Positions 37,268 to 45,794 of a stretch of DNA of 64,000 bases are shown in pieces. The position numbers and the translations under genes are program-made. The first letter of the stretch is position 1; each line of letters begins with the position of its first letter. Location of the stretch: assembly GCF_000718085.1 (NCBI RefSeq), contig NZ_JOEC01000001.1, positions 248,001-312,000 of the forward strand, written 5' to 3'. Below the pieces are notes generated by a model. That model ran no database searches. It saw only the letters and a list, made by a program, of their open reading frames with translations, and had not been told where the DNA came from. This DNA comes from Mycetocola saprophilus (GTDB taxonomy: Bacteria; Actinomycetota; Actinomycetes; Actinomycetales; Microbacteriaceae).

Positions 37268-37872
37268 CCAGCGCACCTCGGACCGCGAAGATTACGCGGG
37301 CAACCAGTGAATCCTCGATCGAGCTCGAAATCAACCTCGACGGCACCGGCCGCAGCGAGATTGAAACCTCCGTGCCCTTCTACGACCACATGCTCACCGC
37401 CTTCGCCAAGCACTCGCTGACCGATCTGCGGGTCAAGGCCACCGGCGACACCCACATCGACGTTCACCACACGGTGGAGGACATCGGCATTGCCCTGGGC
37501 CTGGCGATTCGCGAAGCCCTCGGTGACAAGGCCGGAATCGCCCGCTACGGCGATGCCCTGTGCCCGCTGGATGAGGCCCTGGCTCAGGCCGTGGTCGACA
37601 TCTCGGGTCGCCCGTTCCTGGTGCACACCGGTGAGCCGGCCGGGTTTGAGTTCCACCTCATCGGTGGACACTTCACCGGATCGATGATCCGTCACGTCTT
37701 CGAGGCCATCACCTTCAACGCCGGACTCACCGTCCACATCGACGTGCGCTCGGGCCGCGATCCGCACCACATCGCCGAGGCCGAGTTCAAGGCGTTCGCC
37801 CGCGCGTTCCGCCAGGCCAAGGCCTTCGATCCGCTGGTTGAGGGCATCCCGTCCACGAAGGGCAAGCTGTGA
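37264..37872 (+). CDS. hisB: Imidazoleglycerol-phosphate dehydratase
   Basis: A 202-aa monofunctional HisB. The metal-binding motifs are [39 protein letters not shown] and [17 protein letters not shown]. It overlaps hisC at its start and hisH at its end, so hisC-hisB-hisH are co-translated. Confidence 0.98.
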   Translation: MTSAPRTAKITRATSESSIELEINLDGTGRSEIETSVPFYDHMLTAFAKHSLTDLRVKATGDTHIDVHHTVEDIGIALGLAIREALGDKAGIARYGDALCPLDEALAQAVVDISGRPFLVHTGEPAGFEFHLIGGHFTGSMIRHVFEAITFNAGLTVHIDVRSGRDPHHIAEAEFKAFARAFRQAKAFDPLVEGIPSTKGKL

Positions 37873-38552
37873 GCGATACCAACCCGACAAGCGATACCAC
37901 CCCGGCAGCACGCCGCCCCCGCGTGGTGGTCTTTGACTACGGATCGGGCAACGTCCACTCGGCGGTCAAGGCCCTGGAAAAGGCCGGTGCCGACGTCACC
38001 CTGAGCGGAGACTTCACCGAGGCGATGGCTGCCGACGGGCTGTTTGTCCCCGGTGTGGGTGCGTTTGACGCGGTCATGGCCGCACTGGAATCCTCCGGCG
38101 GTGCCCGCATCATCGATAAGCGCATCACCGGTGGCAAGCCGGTGCTCGGCGTGTGCGTGGGACTGCAGGTCATGTTTGACCGGGGGACCGAGCGCGGGGT
38201 GGAAACCGAGGGTCTGGGTCAGTGGCCCGGATCGATCACCGAGCTGCCCGCCGAGGTTGTGCCGCACATGGGCTGGAATACGGTTCGGGTTCCCAAGAAC
38301 TCCCGCCTGTTCCGCGGTCTCGAGGACGAGCGCTTCTACTTTGTTCACTCCTATGCGGCGCAGGAATGGCTGCTGGATGTGATTCCTCCCTTCACGGAAC
38401 CGGCCCTCACCTGGGCCGACCACGGTGTTCCCTTCCTGGCTGCGATCGAAAACGGACCGCTCACGGCCACCCAGTTCCACCCCGAAAAGTCGGGGGAGGC
38501 GGGGATCACCCTGCTGCGGAACTGGCTGGACACCCTACCCCTCCCGGAGTAG
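37869..38552 (+). CDS. hisH: Imidazole glycerol phosphate synthase, glutamine amidotransferase subunit
   Basis: A 227-aa class I amidotransferase. The nucleophile cysteine is in [16 protein letters not shown] and the His/Glu pair in [12 protein letters not shown]. It supplies ammonia to HisF, which is not in this window. GTG 37869 overlaps the hisB stop. Confidence 0.97.
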   Translation: MSDTNPTSDTTPAARRPRVVVFDYGSGNVHSAVKALEKAGADVTLSGDFTEAMAADGLFVPGVGAFDAVMAALESSGGARIIDKRITGGKPVLGVCVGLQVMFDRGTERGVETEGLGQWPGSITELPAEVVPHMGWNTVRVPKNSRLFRGLEDERFYFVHSYAAQEWLLDVIPPFTEPALTWADHGVPFLAAIENGPLTATQFHPEKSGEAGITLLRNWLDTLPLPE

Positions 38553-38608
38553 CCGCACCCCGGCGCGCGGTCGCCGAGCGGACATCCACCCGGCGCACCA
38601 ACCACCTC

Positions 38609-38685
38609 CACCCTCGCGGGCCGAACACGACCGACACCGAACGTGTTCATCTCGCACCCTCGCGGGCCGAACACCGCCGACACCG
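38609..38685. repeat. Two-copy direct repeat in the hisH-priA gap
   Basis: A unit of about 30 nt beginning CACCCTCGCGGGCCGAACAC occurs at 38609 and 38655, 46 nt apart. A short inverted pair GAACACG/CGTGTTC lies between the two. The whole 205-nt gap has no other gene. Function unknown. Confidence 0.6.
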
Positions 38686-38757
38686 GCATCGTTCACCCAC
38701 CACCCAGCGAATCCCGTCAATCCCGGCGTGGATTCGCCCCTAGGACACAAGGACAAC

Positions 38758-39504
38758 ATGAGCGAGTTCAACAACACCCCGGCACTCGAACTGCTGCCGG
38801 CCGTGGACGTGGCCGACGGTAAGGCCGTTCGCCTGACCCAGGGCGAAGCCGGATCCGAAACCAACTACGGCGACCCCGTCGATGCGGCCCTGGACTGGGC
38901 CAAGCAGGGGGCCGAGTGGATCCACCTGGTCGACCTGGATGCAGCCTTTGGTCGCGGCAACAACCAGGCCGTCATTCGTCGGGTGATCAAGGCCGTGCAC
39001 GGCGTCAAGATCGAACTCTCCGGTGGTATCCGCGATGACGAGAGCCTGGAAGCGGCCCTGGAAAGCGGCGTCACCCGGATCAACCTGGGCACCGCCGCCC
39101 TGGAAAACCCCGAGTGGGCCGCCAACGTCATCGGTCGCTACGGTGACGCGATCGCCGTGGGCCTCGACGTGCGCGGCACGACCCTCGCCGCCCGCGGCTG
39201 GACCCGCGATGGTGGCGACCTGTGGACCGTGCTGGAGCGCCTCGAAGAGGCCGGCTGCACCCGCTACGTGCTGACCGACGTGACCAAGGACGGCACCCTG
39301 CAGGGCCCGAACATCCAGCTGCTCAAGGACGTCATGGAGCGCACTAACCGTCCGGTGGTCGCCTCCGGTGGCATTTCCAGCCTCGACGACATCGCCGCCC
39401 TGCGCGAGCTGGTGCCCCTGGGCCTGGAGGGCGCGATCGTCGGCAAGGCACTGTACAACGGCAACTTCACCCTGCCCGAGGCCCTGGACGTGGCCTCCAA
39501 CTAG
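38758..39504 (+). CDS. priA: Phosphoribosyl isomerase A (HisA/TrpF bifunctional type)
   Basis: A 248-aa (beta-alpha)8 barrel that isomerises ProFAR in histidine synthesis. The catalytic aspartates are in [15 protein letters not shown] and [15 protein letters not shown]. In actinobacteria lacking trpF this enzyme also serves tryptophan synthesis; here that is by family knowledge only. AAGGA precedes ATG 38758. It is separated from hisH by 205 nt with a repeat. Confidence 0.95.
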   Translation: MSEFNNTPALELLPAVDVADGKAVRLTQGEAGSETNYGDPVDAALDWAKQGAEWIHLVDLDAAFGRGNNQAVIRRVIKAVHGVKIELSGGIRDDESLEAALESGVTRINLGTAALENPEWAANVIGRYGDAIAVGLDVRGTTLAARGWTRDGGDLWTVLERLEEAGCTRYVLTDVTKDGTLQGPNIQLLKDVMERTNRPVVASGGISSLDDIAALRELVPLGLEGAIVGKALYNGNFTLPEALDVASN

Positions 39505-39510
39505 TTCATC

Positions 39511-39556
39511 TGCATGGGCCCGGTACCTCGCTGAGGGGTGCCGGGCCCGTTGCATG
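39511..39556 (+). terminator. Hairpin after priA
   Basis: GGGCCCGGTACC (39516-39527) pairs with GGTGCCGGGCCC (39537-39548, one G-U), and an outer TGCAT/ATGCA extends the stem. Ends the priA transcript. Confidence 0.8.
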
Positions 39557-39734
39557 TGCGCGCCGAATCGGAAGGCCCGATAGGCTGGATGTGGCCAATT
39601 GCGCGACCACCCGTTTGCGATGTGGCCCGCCCACCCCGGCGGCTCGTCCCCGCCGCTGCGCACCACCCATCCGGCGGCTGATCCGGCCGCACCGCACCGT
39701 CCATCCGATGGTTTCGTTCCCGCGAGGAGACAGC

Positions 39735-40601
39735 ATGACCGAGCCCACCCCGGCCGACCCACACGCACACGGTGCCGGCTGCGATCACGGCACCCCCGGT
39801 GATCCCACCGGGATTCGTGCCCGCATTGCCGCCCTCGCCGGCAACACCGCCGACAGCGCGGACCAGTCCTGGGAGGGACGCACCTTCCAGGCCCACGACA
39901 ACGCCTACGCCGAGGATGATGGCAGCGCGCCCGCCGAGCTCGCCGAGGCCCAGCGCCGGTTCACCGCGGGGGAGGGGAGCGCCGAGGCCGTCGTGGATGC
40001 GTTCCGTACCGCACGACTGCTGATTCCGCTGGTTGCCCATGCCGGGGACGTGGGACTCAACGCCCACGGTCAGGAGGTCGACAAGACCCAGGAGCTCTCG
40101 ATCATCACCGTCGCCGGACCCGACGGTCGCAACGTCCTGCCGGTGTTCTCCTCGGTGGATGCGATGCGGGCGTGGAACCCCAAGGCCCGGCCCGTGCCCG
40201 CCGACGGCATCCGGGTAGCCCTGGCCGCCGCCGAGGAAAACACCGACCTGGTGGTGCTGGATGCCACCACCCCGCTGGAATTTGTGATCCGCCGTCCTGC
40301 GCTCTGGGCCGTGGCCCGCGAGGAATCCTGGATTCCCAGCTTCCAGGATCCCGAGGTGTTCGCGGCATTTGTGTCCTCGATCGGGACCGAACTCTCGGTG
40401 CTGGATGTGGCACTGTCCACCGCCGACCCGCTCTCGCGCCTGCACGGTCCCGAGCTCGTGGTGACCCTGACCCTGGTGCAGGGTCTCGACCGCGAGATGC
40501 TTGACGCCGTGCTGCAGCGCCTCGCTCAGCGCTGGGCGCAGGACGACGTGATCGCTACGCGGGCCGACTCCCTGACCGTTCGTCTCCGATCCTCGGAGTA
40601 G
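39735..40601 (+). CDS. SseB-domain protein
   Basis: A 288-aa protein with an SseB N-terminal-type domain, beginning near residue 80 (RRFTAGEGSAEAVVDAFRTA, then LLIPLVAHAG and LPVFSSVDAMRAWNP). The first 70 residues include a His-rich stretch (ADPHAHGAGCDHG). The family's role is unknown; genes of this type commonly follow priA and precede DUF1844-infC. GAGGAG precedes ATG 39735. A TAGGCT at 39581-39586 may be its promoter, giving a leader of about 140 nt. Confidence 0.85.
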   Translation: MTEPTPADPHAHGAGCDHGTPGDPTGIRARIAALAGNTADSADQSWEGRTFQAHDNAYAEDDGSAPAELAEAQRRFTAGEGSAEAVVDAFRTARLLIPLVAHAGDVGLNAHGQEVDKTQELSIITVAGPDGRNVLPVFSSVDAMRAWNPKARPVPADGIRVALAAAEENTDLVVLDATTPLEFVIRRPALWAVAREESWIPSFQDPEVFAAFVSSIGTELSVLDVALSTADPLSRLHGPELVVTLTLVQGLDREMLDAVLQRLAQRWAQDDVIATRADSLTVRLRSSE

Positions 40602-40612
40602 CAGGCCAGAAT

Positions 40613-40650
40613 AGAACACCCCGCCGTGCACGAGCACGGCGGGGTGTTCT
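40613..40650. terminator. Bidirectional terminator between the SseB gene and the DUF1684 gene
   Basis: A perfect 17-bp stem (40613-40629 and 40634-40650) with loop ACGA, between two convergent stops at 40601 and 40662. Confidence 0.92.
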
Positions 40651-40661
40651 GTTGGACGGTC

Positions 40662-41483
40662 CTAGTGGTGGCGGTAGGGTGCGCCATCGGCATCCACCGG
40701 GAGGCGCTCGCCCGCGAGTACCCGCAGCGGCAGGCGGTTATCCGGCGCGGGCAGCGGGCACACGTAGTGGTCGCTGAAACCGCAGGGCGGGACAAACGCA
40801 CGGTTGAAGTCGATCACCGTGTGGCCCTCGGCATCGGCGGCGGGGACCGTGAGGAAGCGGAACCTATAGGTTTCGTCCTCGGCGTCGCGGTCGGTCCCGG
40901 TCTGATCGGCGAACACCACCGAGTAGGCGTTCCCCGCGGCGGTGGCCACCAGCGCGGCCCAGTGTCCGTTGATGTTGACGTGCAGGCGGCCCGAGAGCGG
41001 CTTGTCCTGCACGAACCCGTCCACCAGTTCGATCGCCAGGGTCTCGTCCGCCGCGGCCTCGAATCGGGCCGGGAATACCCAGGCGGGATCGGGGGTGAAC
41101 GCTGCAATCTCGGTGATCGCCCGGCGGGTTTCGCTGCGCGGGGTGAGGACCCGCAGCGCCAGGTCCTCGCCGCGGCCAAACGCCCGCAGGAGGACGTCGC
41201 CGTACTCGACATCGGTGCCGGGCTCGACCCGCAGCGTGGTGGCCGGGACCTCGACATTGGTGGGGAGCAGCCCCACGATCGCCTCGCCTTCACGCTGCCA
41301 CGTTCCCGGAAGGCCGGGAACCTCCTGAGCCTGCTCGGTGAGCCAGTGGGTGCCCACCAGCGAGGCGATGCCGTACGGCGAGAGGGTGGTGTCGAGGCGC
41401 GCCTCATGCCAGGCCGCCCAGTCGGCGGCGAAGGCGGCGGGATCGGTCGCGGAGTCGGCGGGGGTAGTGCTGGTCTCAGACAT
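40662..41483 (-). CDS. DUF1684 protein
   Basis: A 273-aa cytoplasmic protein of the DUF1684 family (function unknown). The family hallmark is the C-terminal part: TVIDFNRAFVPPCGFSDHYV followed by CPLPAPDNRLPLRVLAGE. ATG 41483 is 8 bases inside the end of the monooxygenase gene, so translation is coupled. It is the last gene of a long minus-strand operon; a role in handling the products of the monooxygenases is only inferred. Confidence 0.88.
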   Translation of the reverse strand: MSETSTTPADSATDPAAFAADWAAWHEARLDTTLSPYGIASLVGTHWLTEQAQEVPGLPGTWQREGEAIVGLLPTNVEVPATTLRVEPGTDVEYGDVLLRAFGRGEDLALRVLTPRSETRRAITEIAAFTPDPAWVFPARFEAAADETLAIELVDGFVQDKPLSGRLHVNINGHWAALVATAAGNAYSVVFADQTGTDRDAEDETYRFRFLTVPAADAEGHTVIDFNRAFVPPCGFSDHYVCPLPAPDNRLPLRVLAGERLPVDADGAPYRHH

Positions 41484-42834
41484 GGGTGGAGATCCTTTCC
41501 TGTGTGGTGGGGAGTGCGGAATCGGCGGCATCCGGGGCGGAGGCCGCCGGATGCGCGGGGGCGAGCGCGGCAGCCGCGTCCGCCGAGGGTGCCGCGGCCG
41601 AGGCATCCGTGGTACCCGCAAGCACCGTGCCCGAACGCTCGTGGGCGAAGCGCTCCTGCTCGGCACGAATCTGCTCGGGGGTCAGCGGACGGATCGCCTG
41701 GGCCAGCGCCGCCTCGCGCTGCGCCGCCCAGCCCGCCTGGATCAGCGGGTAGGCCTCCTCGAGCAGGATCCGCGCCTTCTCCACCGTCTCCTCGAGCGTG
41801 TGCAGGGCCGGATGGATGCCGAGGATCAGCTCGTCGGTCAGCGCGATGGTGGGGTCGGCCAGCAGGTCGGCGGCGAGTTCCTCGGGGGTGCCCCAGATGA
41901 AGTTGTCCGAGAGTAGCTGGTCGGGGATCGAGGCGGTGAGATCCACCCGGCCGATCTTCGCGGCGAACTCGTTCCAGCGCCCCGCGCGCTCGCCGGCCTC
42001 GGCGAGTGCCGCGGCATTGGTGACGCCCGGATAGGCGGTCCGCGAGGTCACCACATAAGGCGTGCGGGTGTCGCCCCAGGTTTCGTGGAATACCCGACGG
42101 TACTCGCGTACCGAGTACGCCTGACGCTGCTGGAATCCGGCGCGCGCCTCGGCGGTGCGCTCGCCGCCGTTGCCGAATCGCTCGAGGATGAAGCCATCCC
42201 CGCGCACCGCCGCGGCCCGGATCGTGTTGATATTGGAGCTGCCGTGGACCACGCGTCCGGTCAGTCCGGCGTTTGCCGGCCAGATGTGGGCGCTGCCCTC
42301 GGGTACCTGCGATCCTTCAAGCGCCCAGTGCAGCGAGTCGATCTTGTGCTCGAAGTTGGCATCGCGATCCTTCTCCCAGGCATTGAACACGTGGAAGGAG
42401 TCCGAGGGGACCCCCTTGCCCACGCCGAGGATCAGGCGACCGCCGGAGAGGTGGTCGATGACCGCCACGTCCTCGGCGACCCGGATCGGGTCGTCCAGCA
42501 CGATCGGTAGCACCGCGGTGCCCAGCCCGATCCTCGAGGTTGCCACCGCCGCGGCCCCCAGGAACGCATACGGGCTCGGCAGCGCCGCCCAGCCCGAGTG
42601 GAAGTGCCGGGTCGCGATCCACGCGCTGTCGTAGCCGAGCTTTTCCAGCTCCTGGAACAGCAGGATGTTTTCGCGGTAGATGGTCGAGGTGTCGGTGTTC
42701 TGGTCCAGGTGGGTGATGAACCCCACCCGCAGGCGCTCGCCGATCACCGTGGATCCCAGCGGCGCGGTGGTCCCGAGCCCCGCAATCTCATTGGGTTCGG
42801 GACGACGGCTGACGGGGAAATCTGCGGTGCTCAT
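41476..42834 (-). CDS. LLM-class flavin-dependent monooxygenase
   Basis: A 452-aa luciferase-like monooxygenase. Typical segments are RVGFITHLDQNTD, YDSAWIATRHFHSGW, IGLGTAVLPIVLDDPIRVAE and HLSGGRLILGVGKG. An Ala/Asp-rich tail of about 60 residues follows the barrel and is not family-typical. GGAGG precedes ATG 42834, which overlaps the stop of a 31-codon micro-ORF. It probably works with the second LLM gene upstream on a shared imported substrate. Confidence 0.9.
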   Translation of the reverse strand: MSTADFPVSRRPEPNEIAGLGTTAPLGSTVIGERLRVGFITHLDQNTDTSTIYRENILLFQELEKLGYDSAWIATRHFHSGWAALPSPYAFLGAAAVATSRIGLGTAVLPIVLDDPIRVAEDVAVIDHLSGGRLILGVGKGVPSDSFHVFNAWEKDRDANFEHKIDSLHWALEGSQVPEGSAHIWPANAGLTGRVVHGSSNINTIRAAAVRGDGFILERFGNGGERTAEARAGFQQRQAYSVREYRRVFHETWGDTRTPYVVTSRTAYPGVTNAAALAEAGERAGRWNEFAAKIGRVDLTASIPDQLLSDNFIWGTPEELAADLLADPTIALTDELILGIHPALHTLEETVEKARILLEEAYPLIQAGWAAQREAALAQAIRPLTPEQIRAEQERFAHERSGTVLAGTTDASAAAPSADAAAALAPAHPAASAPDAADSALPTTQERISTHV

Positions 42835-42926
42835 GCGGTTACCTCCACGGGGTGTTGGGATGTGCGGGCGGACTCGGCGCTTATGCTCCGGCCTCCACGG
42901 CGGACCTGGACGGACTCGGTGCTCAT
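42831..42926 (-). CDS. 31-codon micro-ORF bridging two monooxygenase genes
   Basis: ATG at 42926 overlaps the TGA of the upstream LLM gene (ATGA), and its own TGA overlaps the ATG of the next LLM gene (ATGA). It encodes a basic, Ser/Arg-rich peptide beginning MSTESVQVRRGG. The DNA holds duplicated motifs (CGTGGAGG and CCGAGTCCG each twice), so it may be the product of a duplicated ribosome-site/start segment. No homologue is recognised. A similar micro-ORF is at 48412-48504. It may be real or only a coupling device. Confidence 0.4.
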   Translation of the reverse strand: MSTESVQVRRGGRSISAESARTSQHPVEVTA

Positions 42927-44005
42927 ACCCCGACCTCCACGGCGCTCTGATACGGTGCCAGGTTCTCGCCGCTGGGGCGGAATGGGATGGGCCGTTCGAC
43001 GTAGGGGACCGCGGTGGTCGGGGTGGATCCGCGCAGCCCCGGCAGCTGGGTCGCAAACAGTTCGATGGATTCGAGGATGTGTGCGGGCTTGACGTGAGGT
43101 CCCTGGAACTGGATCGCGGTCTGCTCGGTACCGTCGAACTGGTCGGTCCAGCGCCAGATCGAGTCGGCCACCTCCTCGGCCGTGCCCACCGCGAAGGAGA
43201 GCTTCTCGGCGATATCGTCGAAGTCGGCGCTGTCCGGGCCGCCGCGCCAGTCGACCTTCAGATAGATCGCCGCGTACTCGCGCAGGAACTCGACGGCGCG
43301 CTCGCGGGCGAGCTCCCGGGTGGGCGCCACCAGGCCCGAGCGCAGGTGAATGACCTCGCCCCCGGGCACCTTCTCGCGATACTCGGCGTTGAGGGCCAGG
43401 CGTGCCTCGAGCGGCATCGGGCGCGGGATCATCAGCCGGTAGCCGTGGGCGGAGGCCAGCTCGATCGCGTTGCGTCCGGCGGCGGTCCAGATCACGTCGC
43501 GGGCGGGGCGTCCGGCGGGCGGGGAGATTTCCACGTCGTCAAAGCTGTAGAAATCCCCGTGGAAGTCGACGCGTCCGTGATCGATCGCCTGGCGCAGGAT
43601 CTCGTGCACCTCGCGTGAGCGGGCCGATCCCTCGCCGGGAATCAGACCGTACACCCCCAGCAGATGGTCGGTGCCGGCACCGCTGCCGACACCGAGATCG
43701 AGGCGGCCGCCGGAGAGGGCGTCCAACAGCAGGGCCGATTCGGCGAGCCGGATCGGGTGATAGAACGGCGCGCACACCACCGAGGTACCCAGCCGGATGT
43801 TGGTGGTTATGGCGCTCAGTCGGGCGAGGAACAGCAGCGGGTCGGGAACCTCGCCGCGGGCGTTCTGGTGGTGTTCGGTGACCCAGACGCCGTTGTAGCC
43901 GAGCTTGTCGCCGAGGACGACCTGCTCCTCGATATCGCGATAGAGGGCAGCGGGGTTTTGGCCGTTGGTGACGTCACCGTAGTAGAAGAGGTCGATGCGG
44001 GGCAT
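42923..44005 (-). CDS. LLM-class flavin-dependent monooxygenase
   Basis: A 360-aa luciferase-family protein. Segments seen: RIDLFYYGDVTNG at the N-terminus, VWVTEHHQNARGEVPDPL, IRLGTSVVCAPFYHPIRLAE and LSGGRLDLGVGSGAG. It is downstream of the binding-protein gene and separated from it by a hairpin. AAAGGA lies before its ATG. The substrate is unknown; the ABC context suggests an imported thioether, sulfonate or amine. Confidence 0.9.
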   Translation of the reverse strand: MPRIDLFYYGDVTNGQNPAALYRDIEEQVVLGDKLGYNGVWVTEHHQNARGEVPDPLLFLARLSAITTNIRLGTSVVCAPFYHPIRLAESALLLDALSGGRLDLGVGSGAGTDHLLGVYGLIPGEGSARSREVHEILRQAIDHGRVDFHGDFYSFDDVEISPPAGRPARDVIWTAAGRNAIELASAHGYRLMIPRPMPLEARLALNAEYREKVPGGEVIHLRSGLVAPTRELARERAVEFLREYAAIYLKVDWRGGPDSADFDDIAEKLSFAVGTAEEVADSIWRWTDQFDGTEQTAIQFQGPHVKPAHILESIELFATQLPGLRGSTPTTAVPYVERPIPFRPSGENLAPYQSAVEVGV

Positions 44006-44021
44006 GATTGAGTCCTTTCGG

Positions 44022-44054
44022 CCGGTGGGCAGCCGCGCGGCGAATGCCCACCGG
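44022..44054 (-). terminator. Hairpin between binding-protein gene and LLM gene
   Basis: A perfect 10-bp stem (44022-44031 and 44045-44054) with a 13-nt loop in the 60-nt gap. No T-tract follows. It probably stabilises the upstream message or reduces read-through, so binding protein exceeds enzyme. Confidence 0.6.
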
Positions 44055-44065
44055 AAGGGGATGGG

Positions 44066-45745
44066 TTACTTGGCGAGCCAGACGTCGTAGAACGCGTCGG
44101 TGTAACCCACCGCGTCAAACTTCCAGCCGTGCACCTTGGCGGTGGTACCGACGATCTTCTTCGGCACGTACAGCGGAATCGCGAAGCCCTCATCGAGGAT
44201 GCGCGCCTGGACCTTCTGGGCCTCGGCGATGCGCACCTTGGGATCGGAGTTAGCGCTGATGATCTTGCCCGCCTCGTCGATCTGCGGGTCGGAGACCAGC
44301 CCGTAGTTGATGCCCGAGCCGCCGCCCTCCTTGGGAATGGCGTTGGTCTGGAAGGGCTGAATCGTGGTGCCCACATCGGCGTAGCCGCGCGAGGAGTCGG
44401 CGAGGTTGTGTTCGTTCTTGGCCAGCTGGGCGGAGAATGCGGCGGTGTCGTACGGGGTGCGGATGACCTCGAAGCCCGCCTTCTTCAGCGAGGAGGCGAT
44501 GGCCTCCCCGAGCTGCTGACGCTGGTCGGTCTGCACGTAGAGCGAGTCGACGGCCCAGTTGATGGTGAGGCGCTTGCCCTCCTTGGTGCGGTAGCCGTCC
44601 TTGTCGGTTTCGGTGTAACCCGCCTGATCGAGCAGCTTGGCCGAGGCCTTGGGATCGAAGTTCCAGCTCTTCTCGAGCGACTTATCGTAGGAGCCCAGCG
44701 GCGGGGTGTCGGGCAGCGTGGTGGTCCAGGCCTTCTTATACTCGCCGGCGTAGACGCTCTTGAGGAGGCCGTCCACATCGATCGCGTCCCGGAAGGCGAG
44801 ACGCACGTTCTTATCGTCGAACGGGGCGATGTTGGGGTTCAGCGCCAGGTAGTAGGGGGTTCCGGTGTTGTCCTTTTCCAGGATCTGGGCGCCGGCGGCC
44901 TTGACCTCGGGGATGTTCAGCGGCGGAACCTGATCGATGGCATCGGCCTGCTTGGAGCCGAGTGCACCGATGCGCGCCTGGGGTTCGGGCACAAACTGGA
45001 TGGTGACCTCATCGAGGTAGGCGGGACCGGTGTGTCCCCAGGTGCTGGGTGCCCAGGCATAGTCGGGGTTCTTTTCCAGCACGATCTTGGAGCCCTTGAC
45101 GTAGTCCTTGACCCTGAACGGTCCCGATCCCACCGACAGCTTGGGATTCGCCGACAGCTCGGCGGGGGTGTGCTCGGTGAGGACCTTGCCCGAGTAGATC
45201 GGCCAGTGCGGGGTCGAGAGCGCGTGGATGAAGGAGGCGTTGGGGCGGGAGAGGGTGACCTTCAGGGTGCTGTCATCCAGCACCTCGTTGGACACGATGC
45301 CGCTGGACACGGTGGCCAGGCCGGTCTCGTTGAGCGGCCGGTCGAAGTTCTGCTTGAGTACCCCGGCGTTGAACGGACTGCCGTCCTGGAACTTCACGTC
45401 GGTGCGCAGGGTGAAGGTGTAGGTCAGTCCGTCCTCGCTGACCTCCCACTTGGTGGCCAGGCCCGGCTTATAGGTGCCGTCCTCGGCCTGCACGGTGACC
45501 GTGTCGAAGATCGAGGAGTTGATCGAGTTGAGGTTGAGGCTCGGGACGCGCTGCCCATCCCAGGTGGGTGGTTCGGTATTGGCCAGGTAGCGCAGGGTGC
45601 CGCCGCTGACCGGGCTGGCCGAGGCACCGGCATCGCCGGAGGGCCCGGATCCCGGGGAGGCGGACGCCGAGCAGGCGCTCAGGGCGAGGGCGGTGAGCAG
45701 GGCGGTGGCGCCGAGCAGGGCCGCGTTGCGGGTGCGATTTCGCAT
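44066..45745 (-). CDS. Peptide-type ABC transporter substrate-binding lipoprotein
   Basis: A 559-aa solute-binding protein of the DppA/OppA (family 5) type. A lipoprotein signal with lipobox LSAC (about residue 25) is followed by a Gly/Ser linker, then GGTLRYLANTEPPTWDGQRV and the family phrase YTFTLRTDVKFQDGSPFNAG. ATG 45745 is chosen because the signal peptide begins there. It feeds permeases at 48501 and 47534 and the fused ATPase at 45795. Confidence 0.94.
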   Translation of the reverse strand: MRNRTRNAALLGATALLTALALSACSASASPGSGPSGDAGASASPVSGGTLRYLANTEPPTWDGQRVPSLNLNSINSSIFDTVTVQAEDGTYKPGLATKWEVSEDGLTYTFTLRTDVKFQDGSPFNAGVLKQNFDRPLNETGLATVSSGIVSNEVLDDSTLKVTLSRPNASFIHALSTPHWPIYSGKVLTEHTPAELSANPKLSVGSGPFRVKDYVKGSKIVLEKNPDYAWAPSTWGHTGPAYLDEVTIQFVPEPQARIGALGSKQADAIDQVPPLNIPEVKAAGAQILEKDNTGTPYYLALNPNIAPFDDKNVRLAFRDAIDVDGLLKSVYAGEYKKAWTTTLPDTPPLGSYDKSLEKSWNFDPKASAKLLDQAGYTETDKDGYRTKEGKRLTINWAVDSLYVQTDQRQQLGEAIASSLKKAGFEVIRTPYDTAAFSAQLAKNEHNLADSSRGYADVGTTIQPFQTNAIPKEGGGSGINYGLVSDPQIDEAGKIISANSDPKVRIAEAQKVQARILDEGFAIPLYVPKKIVGTTAKVHGWKFDAVGYTDAFYDVWLAK

Positions 45746-45794
45746 GGAGGGTGCCTTTCGGGGGTGATTGCGGGGAACGGGGTAGTGTCGGCGA

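Noticed and set aside
38633..38650. GAAC/GTTC pair in the hisH-priA gap as a LexA box
   Set aside because: The spacing between half-sites is wrong (2 nt for the close pair) and the arrangement belongs to the local repeat.
39591..39734. Longer start (GTG 39591) for the SseB-domain gene
   Set aside because: The added residues are Arg/Pro-rich and unlike the family; ATG 39735 has a good ribosome site.
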